Counted from the first letter of the stretch, positions 26,735-35,789 are shown. The stretch: 64,000 nt of DNA from UJ101 sp965262705 (GCA_965262705.1 OZ253556.1:806001-870000); one strand, 5' to 3'. Numbers and translations are program-made. Notes: generated from the letters alone by a model not told the origin.

Positions 26735-27409
26735 TTATTTTATTGCTCCAAAACCAATTCCTGTAGAATTACCTAACCCTACACACCAAGCAAACTGTTT
26801 TGTCTCAGGTTTACCTTTAATAATCACTGGGCACCAACTCGCTTTAATTTGTGTAATATGCTTTCCTTGTTTATAGTCAATCTTTTTTGTTCCTTTACGA
26901 GCATAATCTAAGTCAAAGGAAATTTTTAAGCTTTCATCTGTCGGCAAGCCTGCTATTTTCATTTTTGTTTCTAATGTTGCAGTCAGTAAATCACCTGCTT
27001 CTGCATCGTTATAAAAATAAAATTTCTTGCCTCCTCTTTCAATATTACGCTGTATAAATATCGGGCTGCCTAAGGAAAAATAATTTCGATCTGCCAAATT
27101 CTGCTTTTCCTGTAAAATAATTTCTTTCACTTTCAAGCCACAGAACATTTCTGGAGATTCTTGAATTCCTTTTACTAAGCATTTCGTTTGCTCAATATCC
27201 CAGCAACTAATAAAAAAGGCTGCTCCATTTTTAAAGACTAAGCCTGACGCCATTGCTTTAGCCCCACTTAAGCCAGAAAATGAATACAAAGATATTTTAT
27301 CATGAAAGTCATTCCTACCAAACCATTTATGCAAGGTCCCCGTGAGTAAATGCAAATGATTAAACGCAATTATATCATTTGATGGTGTGGTTTTTAAGTG
27401 TATTCTCAT
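26735..27409 (-). CDS. cas6: CRISPR RNA endoribonuclease Cas6
   Basis: 224 aa. It cuts pre-crRNA within the repeat. The C-terminal glycine-rich loop GLGNSTGIGFG is the Cas6 hallmark. The N-terminus has a RAMP strand (RIHLKTTPSNDIIAFNHLHLLTGTLHKWFG) with histidines at about residues 17 and 19 that could be catalytic. It is the first gene of the operon cas6-cas5-cas3-cas8-(IS5)-cas7-cas4-cas1-(MITE)-cas2. A 61-nt gap separates it from cas5. Confidence 0.92.
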   Translation of the reverse strand: MRIHLKTTPSNDIIAFNHLHLLTGTLHKWFGRNDFHDKISLYSFSGLSGAKAMASGLVFKNGAAFFISCWDIEQTKCLVKGIQESPEMFCGLKVKEIILQEKQNLADRNYFSLGSPIFIQRNIERGGKKFYFYNDAEAGDLLTATLETKMKIAGLPTDESLKISFDLDYARKGTKKIDYKQGKHITQIKASWCPVIIKGKPETKQFAWCVGLGNSTGIGFGAIK

Positions 27410-27452
27410 AGAGAGTGAAAAATTTTAGGTAAACATACAAAATTTCATATAA

Positions 27453-27470
27453 AAGACCGTTGCAAAAAGT
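27453..27470. repeat. solo IS5/MITE terminal repeat relic
   Basis: aagaccgttgcaaaaagt here equals the left end of the IS5 element at 21245 (the first 18 bases), without any element attached. It lies between the divergent cas6 and purC starts, so an element was once present and excised or was deleted. Confidence 0.6.
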
Positions 27471-27535
27471 ATTTTAACACAATGGTAAAAAAATATTTTC
27501 TTTTTAAAAGTTACCCCACTCTTTAAAATAATTTG

Positions 27536-27543
27536 TACTTTTG
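27536..27543 (+). promoter_or_regulatory. purC -7 promoter element
   Basis: TACTTTTG matches TAnnTTTG and lies 21 bp before the purC ATG. The -33 element is not clear. Confidence 0.45.
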
Positions 27544-27564
27544 CTTTGCTATAAAAAGTGAATT

Positions 27565-28275
27565 ATGAGCCTTGAGCAGCGAGAATTTTTATATGAAGGA
27601 AAAGCCAAGCAAATTTATGCTACTAACCAGCCGGATAAAGTAATCATTCATTATAAGGATGATGCCACGGCTTTCAATGCAGAGAAAAAAGGTACGGTGA
27701 TTGAAAAAGGCGTTTTAAACAATAAAATTACCGAGATTGTTTTTAACTTTCTGGAAACGAAAGGAATCAAAACACATTTTATCAAACGATTAAACGACAG
27801 AGACCAATTATGTCGCAAGGTATCCATCGTACCGCTTGAATTCATCGTTCGTAACGTAATTGCCGGCTCCATGGCAAAACGACTAGACATCAAAGAAGGA
27901 ACAACTCCATCTAATACCATTTTTGAAATCTGCTATAAGCGGGATGATCTTGGCGATCCTTTAATCAATAACGACCACGCAGTAGCGTTGGGTGCAGCTA
28001 CTTATGAAGAGTTAGATCATATTCATAACATAACCGATCGTATTAATGATATGTTAAAACAGCATTTTCTCAAAGAGGGCATTATTTTGGTTGATTTTAA
28101 AATAGAGTTTGGAAGAGATCAAAACGGGAATATTTTACTTGCCGATGAAATAAGCCCGGATACCTGTCGCTTTTGGGATAAAAATACCATGAAAAAGCTC
28201 GATAAAGATCGATTTAGAAGAGATCTCGGCGATGTGCGGGAAGCCTATATTGAAATTTTGGAAAGATTATCGTAA
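27565..28275 (+). CDS. purC: phosphoribosylaminoimidazole-succinocarboxamide synthase (SAICAR synthetase)
   Basis: 236 aa, standard length. It joins CAIR and aspartate in de novo purine synthesis. Seen: REFLYEGKAKQIYAT at the N-terminus (ATP loop), KDDATAFNAEKKG, PLEFIVRNVIAGSMAKR, and the conserved C-terminal LVDFKIEFGRDQNG then LADEISPDTCRFWD. purF follows 128 bp downstream in the same direction, a common pairing of purine genes. It is divergent from the cas operon. Confidence 0.97.
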   Translation: MSLEQREFLYEGKAKQIYATNQPDKVIIHYKDDATAFNAEKKGTVIEKGVLNNKITEIVFNFLETKGIKTHFIKRLNDRDQLCRKVSIVPLEFIVRNVIAGSMAKRLDIKEGTTPSNTIFEICYKRDDLGDPLINNDHAVALGAATYEELDHIHNITDRINDMLKQHFLKEGIILVDFKIEFGRDQNGNILLADEISPDTCRFWDKNTMKKLDKDRFRRDLGDVREAYIEILERLS

Positions 28276-28403
28276 CCCCCCGCCCTGGTTACTATATTCT
28301 TATTTCTTAGATGCGGATAGACTTGGAAAGCGGATAGACTTGGAAATAAAAAAATATGATGAATGAGGGCAGATAATTATTTTAAGCCTTAGAAGTATTA
28401 ATA

Positions 28404-29813
28404 ATGATTCCGAAAGAGTATGGCAAGAGTAAAATAAACCCGAGTGAACTTCGTGAGGAATGTGGAATTTTTGGGGTTTATGCTACGCAGGATATTGATA
28501 CTTTTTCCCTGGCGCAATTCGGAATGTTTGCCTTGCAGCATCGCGGACAGGAAGCCTGCGGGGTTTCGGTACTAAGGGATGGTAATATTCATACGTATAA
28601 ACGACCCGGGCTGGTACTTGACGCTTTCAAAGCCATTGAAAAAGTAGCACATTTTCAAGGAAATGCTGCAATCGGCCATACCCGATACTCAACCACCGGA
28701 GATAGCAGCCGTAAAAACATTCAACCATTTTATGCAGTTAACCGTTATGAAAAGGCTTATTTTTCTATGGTTCATAATGGAAATCTAACCGGCTGTGAAT
28801 CGATTCGTAAGGAATTAATTAAAGAAGGATTTCCCTTTCTTTCCACTTCTGATTCTGAAATAATGATGCGGCAGATACAAAAGTACAGCGAGTTACCCAT
28901 ACAGGAATCCATTCGTAAGATGATGATGAAAATCAAAGGCGCTTATTCGGTTTTACTTTTAACAGAAGATAAACTGGTAGCTTTTCGGGACGCTCACGGG
29001 ATTCGTCCGTTGTGCTACGGCAAAATGGATGAAAATACCTGGGTTTTTAGTTCTGAAAGTTGTGGTTTAGACGCGGTAGGGGCAAAATTTATTCGTGAAA
29101 TTGAACCCGGAGAAATCGTAATTATAGACAAAAATAATGGTTTCAAATCCTATCAACCCAAACAAAAGGCAAGCAAATATTCTTGTGCTTTTGAGTTCAT
29201 TTACTTTGCCCGTCCCGACTCACATCTTGAAAATAAAAATATATATGAAATACGAGTAAAAAGCGGTGAAAAACTCTACGAACAATCACCTGTAAAAGCA
29301 GATATCGTTATTGGCGTTCCTGATTCAGGAGTTCCTTCTGCTATCGGTTACGCACGTGCTTCCGGAATTCCATTTGAACCCGTTTTAGTTAAAAATCGTT
29401 ACATGAGTCGTTCCTTTATAGTCCCTACACAAGAAATGCGTGAGCGAATAGTCAATTTAAAGCTAAACCCTATTGCCTCTCAAATTGAAGGGAAACGTGT
29501 GGTTGTACTTGATGACTCCATTGTAAGGGGGACAACCAGTAAACGATTAGTTAAAATTCTAAGAGAAGCAGGAGCAAAAGAAATTCACTTCCGCAGCGCT
29601 TCTCCGCCTATTGTTGGCCCTTGTTTTCTCGGTATTGACACTCCAAGCAAATCTCAATTAATCTCAGCAAATATGTCGCCAGAAGAATTAAGAAAATATA
29701 TGAAGGTAACCAGCCTTGATTTCTTATCTATTGATAGTCTGAAAAAAATACTACAATCTTCCAGTCATTGTTTTGGCTGCTTTACAGAGCAATATCCTGT
29801 AAAAAGAGAATAA
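28404..29813 (+). CDS. purF: amidophosphoribosyltransferase (glutamine-dependent)
   Basis: 469 aa, close to the Bacillus-type PurF. It carries out the first committed step of purine synthesis, PRPP plus glutamine to phosphoribosylamine. The mature nucleophile is Cys20 in REECGIFGVYA, so an about 19-residue propeptide is cleaved. The glutaminase domain shows QHRGQEACG, GHTRYSTTGD and MVHNGNL. The PRTase loop is VVVLDDSIVRGTT. C-terminal cysteines (SHCFGCFTEQYPV) and one near YSCAFEFIYFARPDS fit the [4Fe-4S] ligands of the Bacillus type. It follows purC. Confidence 0.96.
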   Translation: MIPKEYGKSKINPSELREECGIFGVYATQDIDTFSLAQFGMFALQHRGQEACGVSVLRDGNIHTYKRPGLVLDAFKAIEKVAHFQGNAAIGHTRYSTTGDSSRKNIQPFYAVNRYEKAYFSMVHNGNLTGCESIRKELIKEGFPFLSTSDSEIMMRQIQKYSELPIQESIRKMMMKIKGAYSVLLLTEDKLVAFRDAHGIRPLCYGKMDENTWVFSSESCGLDAVGAKFIREIEPGEIVIIDKNNGFKSYQPKQKASKYSCAFEFIYFARPDSHLENKNIYEIRVKSGEKLYEQSPVKADIVIGVPDSGVPSAIGYARASGIPFEPVLVKNRYMSRSFIVPTQEMRERIVNLKLNPIASQIEGKRVVVLDDSIVRGTTSKRLVKILREAGAKEIHFRSASPPIVGPCFLGIDTPSKSQLISANMSPEELRKYMKVTSLDFLSIDSLKKILQSSSHCFGCFTEQYPVKRE

Positions 29814-29843
29814 CAGCTAAACCGCGCTCTTATTTATTTTTTG

Positions 29844-30566
29844 GGCATTGTTAAATTAAAATAGTTTTCATATATTTACATCAAAAAAATGGATTGTCCA
29901 AGATGTAAAAGTAGTTTAAAACCGAAAGATGGAATAGTTAAAGGGAGATAACGCTACAAGTGTAAATGTTGCGGTTATCGTTACACAGTGAAGCGTAAGT
30001 CGGATGTAAAATATAGAAGAGTTAGGCGTTTAGCATTGGAGATGTATTTGGAAGGCTTAGGGTTTCGTTCCATAGGAAGGGTCTTAAAAATAAGTCATGC
30101 AACGGTTTATTATTGGATTAAACGCTGGGGAGAAAAAGCGAATTTACCGGTTAGACCAACCCCTATTGAAATCGTTGAATTAGATGAGATGCACACGTAT
30201 ATAGAATCAAAAAAAAATACTATTGGATATGGATTGCTGTTGATAGATTGGGTAGAAGATTTATCGATTTTGTCTATGGGAGTAGAGCAACGCAAACCGG
30301 ACTAAAACTTTGGAATAAGTTGAAAAATAAGCATATTGATAAATTTTGTACCGATGATTGGAAAAGCTATTGCGAATTTATCCCAGAGCATAAGCTTACG
30401 CAGTCAAAAGCAGAGATCTTTACTAACAGTAGAATAAGACATTATTTAGTTCGCTTTAAAAGGAAAACTAAATGTTATAGCAAAGCAGAACATATGATAG
30501 AGAAATCATTAAAATTACTAATGTTAAAGTTAAATAACGAACTAACTATACTAATTTAATAATGCC
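29844..30566 (+). mobile_element. IS1-family element (about 720 bp)
   Basis: Imperfect inverted ends: ggcattgttaaattaaaatag at 29844 and the complement of ggcattattaaattagtatag ending at 30566. It encloses one broken transposase. A clear target duplication was not seen. Its right end cuts the small ORF at 30556-30702. Confidence 0.75.
29889..30559 (+). pseudogene. IS1-family transposase, broken
   Basis: The N-terminal zinc-binding part (MDCPRCKSSLKPKDGIVKG then RYKCKCCGYRY) is interrupted by an in-frame TAA at about 29949. The HTH (GFRSIGRVLKISHATVYYWIKRWG) and InsB-like part with ELDEMHTYIESKK follow. In the run of nine A near 30209-30217 the frame is lost: YYWIWIAVDRLGRRFIDFVYGSRATQTG continues in another frame to 30559. 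The window-start fragment (1-97) shows the uninterrupted form at this point, so both lesions look like decay rather than programmed frameshifting. Confidence 0.8.
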
Positions 30567-30702
30567 AAATTTTATTATCAACACCAAGTTCTAAAGAAAA
30601 AGTATTTCCATTTACATTTGCAACAATTGAATTAGTACCTTTAAAATTTTTTCCTGAAGCATATAATTTGTGTTTTAAATCTGCGGAAATTCTATTAGAC
30701 AT
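30556..30702 (-). CDS. small unknown protein, 3' end cut by IS1-like element
   Basis: 48 aa (starts MSNRISADLKHKLYASGKNF, middle VANVNGNTFSLELGVDN). The last two codons and stop come from the IS1 terminal repeat, so the native C-terminus is lost. It overlaps the stop of the upstream 54-aa ORF by 8 nt, a spacing typical of coupled genes. No family was recognised. Confidence 0.45.
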   Translation of the reverse strand: MSNRISADLKHKLYASGKNFKGTNSIVANVNGNTFSLELGVDNKIWHY

Positions 30703-30859
30703 ATTTTATAAAATATGTTGAATTTTTATCAACTCCTTTCATAGATAAAGTTCTAATTATATTATTTTCAGCATTATTACCAGCATTAGGAAATATATAA
30801 TACCTTTTATCATCAACTTTTACTCCTAATCCTAATGTATTATGAGAATTTGCTGACAT
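30695..30859 (-). CDS. small unknown protein (54 aa)
   Basis: MSANSHNTLGLGVKVDDKRY at the start, with YIFPNAGNN and SMKGVDKNSTYFIKYV at the end. It has no membrane segment or cysteine. It lies downstream of the secreted 314-aa gene and 8 nt overlapping with the 48-aa ORF, all on the minus strand. The start is ATG at 30859. Codon usage is AT-rich. Unknown function, probably part of a foreign patch together with its neighbours. Confidence 0.45.
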   Translation of the reverse strand: MSANSHNTLGLGVKVDDKRYYIFPNAGNNAENNIIRTLSMKGVDKNSTYFIKYV

Positions 30860-30961
30860 GGCAAACAGGGGTTAGACAAAGATACAAATTCTATAATAAA
30901 TGGTCTTTTTAAGCCATAAAAAGTCTGATAATTAGTTTTTTTATTGTGTTTCCAAAGGTTA

Positions 30962-31906
30962 TTATTTCCGTGTATCCATGAATAAATTTTTTCTGGAGTA
31001 TTTATATAAAAATTTGGTAAATAAGAATGCCAAGATTGCCATGAATAATATTTCTCCTATAATACCCATAGTAAAACCTAGACTTTGTAATTGTTTAGCC
31101 CAAAATGAAGCACTAAACATTGAATTATCTTTACTGGTAAAAATAGGAAAATTATTTTCACTATATTTCATTATTGATTGGGCAAAATCATGAACTACAT
31201 TTCCATAATTTTCTTCTGTATTTCCCATTGCAGTATCTACTATACCTTTTATATCAGCGGCACTATCTACAAATCCAGCAGTAAAATTGAGAAGAGTACC
31301 AAAAAATGTATTTTTAGCAACTTCAAAAAAACTTTGATTTTGATATGCAATTTCTTCCCAATTACTTCTATCACCAAATAAACCAATTTTACCTTCTTCA
31401 TATAATTTTTTATATCTACCAGTAGGTGCTTGAGCTTCTGGTTCAAAAGAAGTAATACCTGTTAAACTGTTGTGACCTATAGGGGGAAGGTCTGCAGTTT
31501 TATCATTTTTTAAAGCCTCTAAAAGTTCTTTTGGATAAATACTTTTTGGTTTTTTATTTTTAACTTCTGGTTCTGCAGACTGTTTTTGTAAATCTTCTAA
31601 TACTTTTTTATCACCTGTAAGTAATGGATTGTCTTTTGAGTTAGATTTAATCTTTTCTCCAATTTTCAAAATACTTCCGTGATTATAAAATTCAAAAACA
31701 ACATTATTCTTGAATGTAATTGTAGCTAAACCATATTCACCATAACCCCAAATTTCAGTATTGGTAATTTCAAAATGATTAATTGAAGTAGGCTCTCCCA
31801 TCACTTTCTTAACTTCAAATTTTGTGGAGCCAATGTTTATATACTCTTGTGCATAAATTAGCATAGAGCTAAAAATTGCTATTAATACTAAATAAATATG
31901 TTTCAT
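30962..31906 (-). CDS. secreted/membrane protein of unknown function
   Basis: 314 aa. A signal peptide is visible (KHIYLVLIAIFSSMLIYAQ, residues 2-20). Residues about 22-80 (INIGSTKFEVKKVMGEPTS, then IWGYGEYGLATITFKNN) look like the small envelope-protein fold that begins 'G.t..eV...lG.P'. The middle is Lys/Pro/Glu-rich (about 95-150). From about 160 on come GDRSNWEEIAYQNQSFFEVA and amphipathic or hydrophobic stretches, ending with a membrane helix (MGIIGEILFMAILAFLFTKF). The second half has the style of a phage virion or injected protein, but that is only an impression. It is upstream of the small ORFs and downstream of a 159-aa gene in the same direction. Confidence 0.55.
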   Translation of the reverse strand: MKHIYLVLIAIFSSMLIYAQEYINIGSTKFEVKKVMGEPTSINHFEITNTEIWGYGEYGLATITFKNNVVFEFYNHGSILKIGEKIKSNSKDNPLLTGDKKVLEDLQKQSAEPEVKNKKPKSIYPKELLEALKNDKTADLPPIGHNSLTGITSFEPEAQAPTGRYKKLYEEGKIGLFGDRSNWEEIAYQNQSFFEVAKNTFFGTLLNFTAGFVDSAADIKGIVDTAMGNTEENYGNVVHDFAQSIMKYSENNFPIFTSKDNSMFSASFWAKQLQSLGFTMGIIGEILFMAILAFLFTKFLYKYSRKNLFMDTRK

Positions 31907-31995
31907 TTTAAATTTTGTTATATGGTTTTACAATAATTTCTTTGTTTCTTTTATCAATTGAAGAAACTTGAACATTGATGTTATTTCCCAATAGG

Positions 31996-32475
31996 TTATT
32001 TATCAATTTCATCAAATGCTTTTCTATCTGGGTATGCTGTTATTTGTAATATCCCTTTTTTATAGGATTTCATTTTCTCTTTAAAAGGCAGAACTAAATC
32101 ATCAGGCATTAGTAAGATTAGAGTAATATATTTGCTCTGAACAGACAAAACTTGATTCTCAACACACCATTTATATTTTAAGGCTGTTTCTAACCTATCC
32201 CAAATAATTTCATCTAAACTTGGAATACCAATATTTTCTCTATTTGTTTTTTCAACATCTTCCCTATTTAAAGAAGGTGTAAATTCATAATCGTTTTCTA
32301 ATGAGTTATTGATTTTATTCTTTTCTGAATTATCAAAACTTGATTCTTCAGAATTTCTTTTACTATTTTTTGCAACCCAATAAATACCATAGATAAATGC
32401 TAAATAAAACAGCCATCTTATGGCTCTGCCTATTTCAAAATCATTCATTGGTTCTTGTAATAATATAAAACTCAT
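31996..32475 (-). CDS. membrane-anchored protein of unknown function
   Basis: 159 aa. One N-terminal membrane helix (about residues 14-36, AIRWLFYLAFIYGIYWVA) is followed by a charged, asparagine-rich linker and a soluble C-terminal part of about 70 residues (IPSLDEIIWDRLETALKYKWCVE, ITLILLMPDDLVLPF). No family was recognised. It is divergent from the XRE regulator at 32570 across a 94-bp region with an inverted repeat, and 89 bp upstream of the 314-aa secreted gene. The three may form one small regulated module. Confidence 0.5.
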   Translation of the reverse strand: MSFILLQEPMNDFEIGRAIRWLFYLAFIYGIYWVAKNSKRNSEESSFDNSEKNKINNSLENDYEFTPSLNREDVEKTNRENIGIPSLDEIIWDRLETALKYKWCVENQVLSVQSKYITLILLMPDDLVLPFKEKMKSYKKGILQITAYPDRKAFDEIDK

Positions 32476-32503
32476 AGTTTGACAAATTTACATTATTATT
32501 ATA

Positions 32504-32558
32504 AATGATAACTGATTAAATTATCAATTATGACAACTTTGTTTATCATTTACGATAA
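32504..32558. promoter_or_regulatory. putative operator between divergent genes
   Basis: AAATGATAA (from 32504) and TTATCATTT (from about 32543) are inverted copies, and the second is itself palindromic (TTATCATTTACGATAA). It lies between the 159-aa gene and the XRE regulator, a usual place for autoregulation by an HTH protein. Confidence 0.45.
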
Positions 32559-32569
32559 CTCATATTTAT

Positions 32570-32791
32570 ATGTCAGATAAAGAAAAATTACAAAAAGCAA
32601 TAGGTAAACGGATAAAATCTATCCGAGAACAGAAAAATATAGCTCAACAAGATTTAGCTTATGCTTGTAATTTTGAAAAATCTAATATGGCAAGATTAGA
32701 AGCTGGTAATACAACTCCAACTCTATATACCTTGAAAAAAATCACCAATAATTTAGAGACTACCCTTGAAGAATTACTCAAAGACCTGTAG
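32570..32791 (+). CDS. XRE-family HTH transcriptional regulator
   Basis: 73 aa, a single Cro/C1-type helix-turn-helix. Seen: IGKRIKSIREQKNIAQQDLA, then CNFEKSNMARLEAGNTTPTLYTL, matching the canonical HTH_3 pattern, and LEELLKDL at the end. It is too short to hold a sensor domain. It is divergent from the unknown membrane-protein gene and overlies a palindromic intergenic region, so it probably controls that gene and itself. Such regulators are typical of phage remnants and mobile islands. Confidence 0.85.
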   Translation: MSDKEKLQKAIGKRIKSIREQKNIAQQDLAYACNFEKSNMARLEAGNTTPTLYTLKKITNNLETTLEELLKDL

Positions 32792-32898
32792 TAAAAAAAA
32801 GCTATTAATACCTATCTACCTTTTAGGTAAAGAATTGAAATTAGGTTGATTTTGGCTGTGTATTGACTACTTCACATCTACACAATTATTTTAATTTA

Positions 32899-33917
32899 AC
32901 GTGAGTTCGGGATAAGTTTTATTCAATTCTTTGTAGTTTATCTATATTGATGTTAGGCTTTGAAGGGTAGAAAGAATAGGCTATGAGCCCTGGTATTAGA
33001 GGTTGGTGATAAAGTTTCCAAAACTTCTATGTCTTATATGTTCTATTTGACACTGATTTTTCAAGATATCATTGACGCTTTCTATAACAGCGCTTTTTCT
33101 AAGCAGTATTTTATCGTATATATGCATCAATGAGTTTTTCATATTACTTTTTATTTTGGTCACTAAATGAATTCCATCAACAAAAAGTTTTTCAAACAAG
33201 TCTTTTCCTATATATCCTCTGTCGGCGAATATTTTGCCAAAAACTTCTGTCATCAAACGTTTTGTCTTTAAGCGGTTTCTATCATCGACATTCCCCTTGG
33301 TGATCAGAAAATCAATCATTTCACCTCTCTCATTCATGATAATATGGCGTTTAAACCCAAAAAACCACCCCATAGAACTTTTTCCTTTCTGGGCAATACC
33401 TTTAAAGACGCTATTTTGTTTCTCTCTTTTGTTATGACATACTTTGATCAAGGTAGAATCCATGAAAGAGATTCCACTACACTTCCCTAGACAACGCAGT
33501 TGTAAGAACAAAACTGGGACTATTGCTTTTTGTTGCAATTCTACAAATCGGCTGTAAGATACAGTTTGTAGGAAGTCCTCTTTCGTATGTCTGCGTACAT
33601 AGTTGATATAAAAATGCTTAAGACAGCGATAACCGCTGCGATGAAAAAGCACCATAATAGTAATCACTTCATTTTGAGATAGTTTAGAGGCGCTCTTACG
33701 CCTTTTAATTCCAGCGCCATCATCAAGACTGTTTTTGTCAAAAACTTGGTTCATTTCAATACAAAAATCATCAATAAGACAAAAAATATCTGTAATTTTA
33801 TCTGTAGAAATCATAAGCAGAAAACAAGTTAAATATTTGAATTTAAATACTATAAATATACTTATTTCCTGCTTTTTATACAACAATAAAACTCCTTTTC
33901 TTAAACCGAACTCACGT
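32899..33917 (-). mobile_element. IS982-family element (1019 bp)
   Basis: Inverted ends acgtgagttcgg (32899-32910) and its complement (33906-33917) enclose one transposase gene. No matching target duplication is seen, since the right flank is an IS5 fragment and the left flank is unrelated. That points to rearrangement after insertion. Confidence 0.8.
32996..33814 (-). pseudogene. IS982-family transposase, frameshifted at the C-terminus
   Basis: 272 aa from ATG 33814 to the current stop. Family features are KITDIFCLIDDFC, ITIMVLFHRSGYRCLKHFY, the catalytic Asp in SFMDSTLIKV, the second Asp in KIFADRGYIGKDLF, and the Glu region in RKSAVIESVNDILK. The frame ends at FGNFITNL. In another frame downstream the expected end continues (PGLIAYSFYPSKPNINIDKL) to a stop near 32925. 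A one-base slip has therefore removed about 27 C-terminal residues. All catalytic residues remain, so residual activity is possible. Confidence 0.75.
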
Positions 33918-34386
33918 TAATTAAATAGACGCTCGTAGGCTTATGCCTGCATCATCAATGTTCTAAATCTACTCAAAGTACTATGGTCAGGGGAGACTTG
34001 GTCGATATGCAATCCACAAAAATAACTGAACGAAAGACTGTCATTTATCCTATCTTCCACTTCGTAATCGCTTAATCCATACCCGGTTTGTAATAAACAC
34101 ATCTTGAATAATAATAACCCATCATCACTCGGAATGCCTGTAGCACTTTTACCCTTATTATAATGACAGTCTATTATTTTGCTTATTTTTTTCCAGTCTA
34201 ACAAACGGTTTAACTGAGTGAAAAAAGACTTTTTTATCTTCCTTGTGCGTAAATCACAAATACTATCAGCTAAAGTAGGATGATGATATATTTTCATGAC
34301 ATAAGTAGACTCTCTTTTTAGATAAAATAGCCGTTTAGTATGACTTTTTTTATATCTACTATCTTTCATTACCTTGCAACGGTCTT
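33918..34386 (-). mobile_element. IS5-family fragment (5' part)
   Basis: It carries the right TIR (34374-34386) and the first about 118 codons of the transposase (33941-34297, starting MKIYHHPTLADSICDLRTRK). It is cut by the IS982 element. A nearly identical block lies in the intact IS5 at 22.0-22.5 kb. Confidence 0.85.
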
Positions 34387-34484
34387 GATATGCGATAATT
34401 ATTTTAGTATTAATTATATTTATGTATTTTGTCTATCAAAAATCTCTATTTTTGTACTCAATCCGGATAAAAATTAGTATTGAA

Positions 34485-34805
34485 ATGACAGAAAAAAAAT
34501 TACAGGAAATAGGAGAAAAAATAATAGAAGTTTTGCATGACATTTATGATCCTGAAATTCCGGTAGATATTTATGAACTCGGGTTAATTTATGATATTCA
34601 GGTTAGCGATAAGAAAGAGGCTAAAATATTGATGACGCTTACCACACCCAACTGCCCTGTGGCTGAGTCGCTGCCCTTAGAGGTACAAGAAAAAGTGAGA
34701 ACCGTAGAAGAAATTGAAGAAGTAGAAGTTAAAATCACTTTTGACCCGCCTTGGGATAAAGATATGATGAGTGAAGCTGCAAAATTAGAGCTTGGCGTAC
34801 TGTAA
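34485..34805 (+). CDS. DUF59/MIP18-family Fe-S assembly protein (SufT-like)
   Basis: 106 aa from ATG 34485 (an upstream ATG at 34422 gives 21 unlikely extra residues). DUF59 features: IYDPEIPVDIYELGLIYDI, the LTTPNCPVAESLP loop with the conserved cysteine, and the end FDPPWDKDMMSEAAKLELG. Proteins of this family act in Fe-S cluster delivery and in Flavobacteria lie in suf clusters. No other suf gene is in the window. The flanks are IS debris on both sides, so this gene has been isolated from its usual operon or lies at its edge. Confidence 0.85.
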   Translation: MTEKKLQEIGEKIIEVLHDIYDPEIPVDIYELGLIYDIQVSDKKEAKILMTLTTPNCPVAESLPLEVQEKVRTVEEIEEVEVKITFDPPWDKDMMSEAAKLELGVL

Positions 34806-34901
34806 TTATTTGCGGTTAATATAAGAGTTCAAACAAAATATGCGAAAATGGAATAAGTGAAAATGGAATAAGTGAAAAATGGTTTTAACACAAAGTACTG
34901 C

Positions 34902-35014
34902 TTAACGGCTGCCTTCCTGCGCCTTGGCAATTTGCTCTGGGGTCATTTGCTTCTCTAACAAATCACTTATCTCGGAGACTCCACTTATTCCCTGTGCCGC
35001 TGCTTTATTATGTA
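34902..35014 (-). pseudogene. possible Sel1-repeat-protein C-terminal scrap
   Basis: About 37 codons on the minus strand ending at 34902, with KAAAQGISGVSE and LLEKQMTPEQIAKAQEGSR. The MTPEQIAKAQ ending is like the last helix of Sel1-like repeat proteins. It is cut on the 5' side by the IS3 relic. Weak call. Confidence 0.3.
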
Positions 35015-35016
35015 AG

Positions 35017-35693
35017 CCCCTCTAAATTAGCTACGTTCTAATTTATACAAATTTCATTACTTTTTATGTTTTCAAATATAGAAAAGCTAGCTTTTCCATA
35101 TCTCGCTGAAAATTCTGCAGATGTCAGATCACCGTGCCTCATGAGGTCTTTTATTGTTGTCATGTTCTATCCATTGTTCAGTCAATATTTTTACTTGCTC
35201 TAAGCAAGAGAAGTTATCGGCATTGCGTATTTCTTCTCTATAGCTTCGGTTAAATCGTTCTATAAAACTATTTTGAACCGGTTTTCCCGGCTGGATATAA
35301 CATATTTTGATATCATTGCGCTCACACCAATCAATCTTGGAAGTAAATACTAGTAAACTCAAGTCCATTATCTACTCGTATCCGCGCTGGCTTACCCCTG
35401 TATTCAATGAGTTTATTGAGTTCTCGAGTTACTCTTGCGCTGGCAATGGATACATCAACAGTAATCCAAAGACCTTCTCGATTAAAATCGTCTATGATAT
35501 TAAGTGTCCTAAAACTTTTACCATTCACAATTGAGGGTAGAATATCCAAATGATAGTCTATGATATTAAGTGTCCTAAAACTTTTACCCGTAGGAAACGA
35601 TCCTGCATAAAAGCAATACTCCACACAATATTAGTATCTATAGGCAGTGTCAAAGGTCTTTTAATACGCTCTAAAATGCGTCGTTTACGTTTT
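35017..35693 (-). mobile_element. second IS3-family remnant, near-identical to the 6-kb copy
   Basis: It has the same blocks as 5893-6575 (RVTRELNKLIEYRGKPARIRVDNG; SFIERFNRSYREEIRNAD; EQWIEHDNNKRPHEA), the same missing 5' part, and the same 32-bp internal duplication (tctatgatattaagtgtcct repeated about 56 bp apart). Both copies therefore descend from one already damaged copy. It is bounded right by an IS5 end at 35694. Confidence 0.8.
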
Positions 35694-35789
35694 AAGACCG
35701 TTGCAAGGTAATGAAGGATTAGATATAAAAAAAGTCATCCTAAGCTGCTATTTTATCTAAAAAGATAGTATATTGATGGCATGAAAATA
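35694..35789 (+). mobile_element. IS5-family end fragment (TIR to start codon)
   Basis: It starts with aagaccgttgcaaggtaatg and runs to the transposase ATG (atgaaaatat), where a MITE begins. It is the first 96 bp of the IS5 right end. Confidence 0.8.

Noticed and set aside
30205..30220. Programmed frameshift in the IS1 transposase
   Set aside because: IS1 elements do use frameshifting, but the window-start fragment shows the site in frame, and there is also a separate in-frame stop upstream; decay is simpler.
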